DNA from: Malurus cyaneus samueli
Taxonomy: Eukaryota; Chordata; Aves; Passeriformes; Maluridae
DNA: 64,000 nucleotides
Reading direction: 5' to 3'
Assembly (NCBI GenBank): GCA_009741485.1
Contig: CM019217.1
Location: forward strand, 43,649,782 to 43,713,781
Shown: in pieces, positions 61,221-64,000 of the stretch
Layout: the number at the start of each line of letters is the position of its first letter
How positions within the stretch are numbered: position 1 is the stretch's first letter
The notes under the pieces: model-generated
What the model saw: the letters and a program-made list of their open reading frames with translations, nothing else
What the model was told of the DNA's origin: nothing
The model's database searches: none
Made by a program: the position numbers and the translations under genes

Positions 61221-63136
61221 TCAGCTCCTGCACATCTATGCTTATGCCTACCCTCTGTATAAAAAAATACTTCTACAAACATTTGTTTATATTTCCTCTC
61301 ATAAATATGGCTTATTGCATTCAATCTAAAAATAGCATTTAATATCACTGATGTTCCATCTCTCATTTAATCAGTCTATTCCCAAGAACTATGAAATCTA
61401 ACACATTATTTTATTAATCATACAAATATTGCCAACATTACACAGCTTTTGCAATCCAACAAAAACACTGCTTGAAAACAAAACTAGGCTTCACATCAGA
61501 GGGACTACATTAATAATTCATTTTTTTCAATACCTGTCTCCCTGCTGGTAGTATATCACACATACGGTCCTGGCTTCTCCAGAGCTTTTTCCTCCAGAGC
61601 TGGCACCATCCAAAATGCTGGATTTACAGCATATCTTAAGAAGGAAGGAAAACACACCCTCCATGTTCTGTGCCCAGTTCAAGCCAGTTCACATTAAAGA
61701 TGTTAATAATTATTTAAAACACACTTAGAATACCCAGAGTATTTGAATTCTTAACTAAATTACATCTTTCTTTGGGGTCTGTTTTGGTGTTTTCATTTAA
61801 TTTCATTTAAGGACTTCAGCCAAAACCAAGGTATGCCTGTGTAGCTGAACGTTTTCAAAATTACTTGACAAATAAAATTACATTCTCTCTGCAAATGCAA
61901 TAATTTTTATTTTTTTTAAGACTTCCATTACATTTTAGTATTGTTTTATTTAGCTTCATCCACATCTGTACTTGATGTGGATGCTTCTAAAAACATACAC
62001 ATCTGTTTCTCAGATGGAGGTCAGTGAGGACTATGTGAGCACCATTGCCTATTTGCATTTGTCACTTTGCAAAGACTGTTCAGAGGAAGGCCATTTCTTG
62101 GTGCGCAGGTGAGCAGCTCAGAACCTGAGCTTTTTGGTCATTAGGCCATAAAATTAGCCAAACAGGCCATTTCTCTCCAATGCAGGACTTCAGAACTAAG
62201 TACCTGCGGTAGAAATTTCCCTGCAGGTTCATGATCCTGAAGAGCAGTGAGTACTGCTAACCTCTGCCAGAGGTGGCTCTCTTTAGTGTGCATCATCACT
62301 TGGTAACATGCATTCAGAGAACAGCACCAAATGGAGACAGCCTTTAATTCTTTGGAACTGCACCTGAACCCAAGTGAGATAAATATTGCACACTGGAAAT
62401 CACCAGTGCAGTGTAGTAGCTGCCGTCTCATTTTACTCCCATTAAAGGGATCAGAGTTGCTATGAAAATATGAGGTGTGCTTTCCTCAGAATTTCTGATT
62501 TCTGAAATCTACAACATCATTACTGTCTTTCAGTTTTTTCAGAGCACAACACACCACCTAAAATGTTCCTGTCTATACTGTAGCACTGGAAGAACACCCT
62601 GGGTTACCCTTCCTGGCTTTTATTACCCACAGGATCATACATGAATTATACACTTTATTTGCTGATTAGTATGGAATAAAAGAGGAAGTCACCATCAGTC
62701 TGATACATTCTTTTTCTCCTCCATATGTTACTGAAGAGCTTCATGTACTCCCTGTAAGATTCTGTGTTTGTGTGTGTGCATACATATATCAGCTATCAGC
62801 TTGTGTGCACACACCCTCCTGTGCAACCGGAGTGCTAATGATGTGCAGGTTGCTAAGCTAGTCCAACTAGCCCTGCTGGCACCAGCTATCCTCCACCTTA
62901 AGTTATGGAATCTAAGCATCTAGTATCTAGACCTGCAAATGGAACATGTTGTTCCTGCTTGGTATGACATTAGTATTACCGCTGTGATCTCCTCCTATTA
63001 ATTACACAGTGTGGCTGTGTCAGGGGGTTGCACGTCACAGCAATGGAATTTAGACTAAGTTACAGCCAAACAATGTAACTTTGCATTCCTTTGTAAGACA
63101 AAGAAAGCTCGGGAGAGTTCACATATTAACGCATAC

Positions 63137-63304
63137 CTTAAATTTTCCATCTGATGAGAATATGCTAACCCATTTGTTATCATAGTCTGCAATAATGATG
63201 TCACCACTGGGATGCACAGCCACTCCTGTTGGCCGCTGCAGCTGGCCAGGAGACCTTCCTCGTATGCCAAAACGGCTTTTGAACTGGCCATCATTGGAAA
63301 AGAT
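63137..63304 (-). CDS. TRIM2: TRIM2 coding exon, NHL blade (most upstream in window)
   Basis: This 168-bp phase-0 exon has a CTTTTACAG acceptor and a GTATGCG donor. It encodes 56 residues, [20 protein letters not shown] ... [20 protein letters not shown] ... [11 protein letters not shown]. It is a textbook NHL repeat ([18 protein letters not shown]). With the four downstream exons it gives the C-terminal 233 residues of TRIM2, which in human has about 744. The preceding exons for RING, B-box, coiled coil, filamin domain and first NHL blade lie beyond the right edge. Confidence 0.98.
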
Positions 63305-64000
63305 CTGTAAAAGAAAACATTAATTTTAAAATTACATCCCCATATGACCATCACCTATTTCTTGGAGTTGAGATTTTAGCAAGTCACTAATGAACACTAC
63401 AGTCTGGAAGAGAGCTGGGAACAAGAACTACTTTCACACAGTCCATATTTGAAAGTGATACACCTAATTTAAGAAGCTTCCATCTGGACCCCAATTAAAA
63501 AAAATTCTCCACACTTACACGGTGCTGTTTCTTCAGTGATCTCAAAGTACTTCACAAACATTAGTGAATTAAGCTCTCAGGTGGGAGGAAACAGTATTAT
63601 TCCCTTACTAGAAATGAGGAAACTGAGGCACTGAGTGACTCAGCCACAGTCCAACACTAAGTCTGTAGAAAACACAGGAATATGTCCACTGGCTGTGTCC
63701 CCAAGCCAGGTAACTAGGGACTGAAGTGCCTCTTAAGTGGCTGCAAATTACAAAACATGAGGGTGCTGATGAATATTTGACTCTTCTCTTTGAAAAGGCC
63801 TGGAAATGAGTTCTCATGGCATGTGGCTTGCTGGTTCTCACATACAAGAACAAGCCACACACTGCTGCTGTGTTCATTGCTACCACATGGGCAGCCTGGA
63901 GAGCAATGACAAATTGTTAATGGTAAAAAAGATACATGGCAAGCAAAAGAAAAAATACAGCTTGATTTTCACACAGGTTACAGAAGCCAAGAAATTATGA
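63305..64000 (-). other. TRIM2: TRIM2 intron, partial
   Basis: Upstream intron sequence running off the window. I looked for the preceding NHL exon (residues such as NLQGVAASTNGKILIADS in human) and did not find it. No repeat was recognised. Confidence 0.65.

Larger units (their letters stand above)
56463..63136 (-). other. TRIM2: TRIM2 intron (6.7 kb)
   Basis: The largest TRIM2 intron in the window. It contains CR1 3'-end relics at 57,992-58,095 and 60,823-60,895, a 25-A tract at 59,380-59,404, a 23-bp tandem duplication at 59,909-59,954 and a C-rich low-complexity segment at about 60,950-61,220. The rest is AT-rich unique sequence without recognised genes. Confidence 0.75.

Noticed and set aside
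60928..61366. Gly- and Pro-rich frames of 70-141 codons on both strands
   Set aside because: They are products of the C-rich low-complexity segment and overlap in many frames.

Overview
The window is vertebrate nuclear DNA and almost certainly avian. Recognisable interspersed repeats are mostly CR1 LINE fragments, some still carrying the CR1 3' end. There is also an avian-type solo LTR, the introns are short and AT-rich, and the coding exons are close to human proteins. A galliform such as chicken is my best guess, but the species is inferred, not shown. No bacterial-type genes or operons, CRISPR arrays, rRNA or tRNA genes were seen.

Two protein-coding genes lie head-to-tail, both transcribed leftward (minus strand). 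MND1, the meiotic recombination factor, occupies about 1-41,100. Its CpG-island promoter and start codon are near 41,082. Seven coding exons are present (41,082; 38,909; 38,060; 36,310; 19,440; 17,528; 1,633), together encoding the first 170 residues. The last coding exon, about 35 residues by comparison with the 205-residue human protein, lies beyond the left edge. TRIM2, a RING-type E3 ubiquitin ligase, enters from the right edge. Its last five coding exons (63,137; 56,294; 54,510; 51,776; 50,597) encode the C-terminal 233 residues, which are most of the NHL beta-propeller. A probable long 3' UTR extends leftward from 50,596. All exon joins were checked by hand for AG/GT signals and reading phase, and all agree.

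Between the genes (about 41.1-50.6 kb) lie the GC-rich MND1 promoter, an 0.8 kb minisatellite of CCCTCACAGC-like units immediately upstream of it, and about 4 kb of unassigned sequence. That unassigned part includes one exon-like, phase-0 open segment on the plus strand (43,427-43,549). The probable TRIM2 3' UTR completes the interval.

The MND1 introns contain a complete solo LTR with a 5-bp target duplication (3,619-4,463), a 1.5 kb CR1 in minus orientation (24,902-26,415), a 0.5 kb CR1 in plus orientation (35,275-35,810) and smaller CR1 relics. The TRIM2 introns contain short CR1 relics, a possible poly(A)-tailed retrocopy (53,228-53,540), a 25-A tract and a tandem duplication.

The two genes are not known to act together. 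MND1 works in meiotic strand exchange and TRIM2 in neuronal ubiquitination, and their adjacency matches what I recall of the human 4q31.3 order. I found no convincing new biological system. The most worthwhile leads are the minisatellite with G-quadruplex potential at a meiotic gene promoter and the orphan plus-strand exon.
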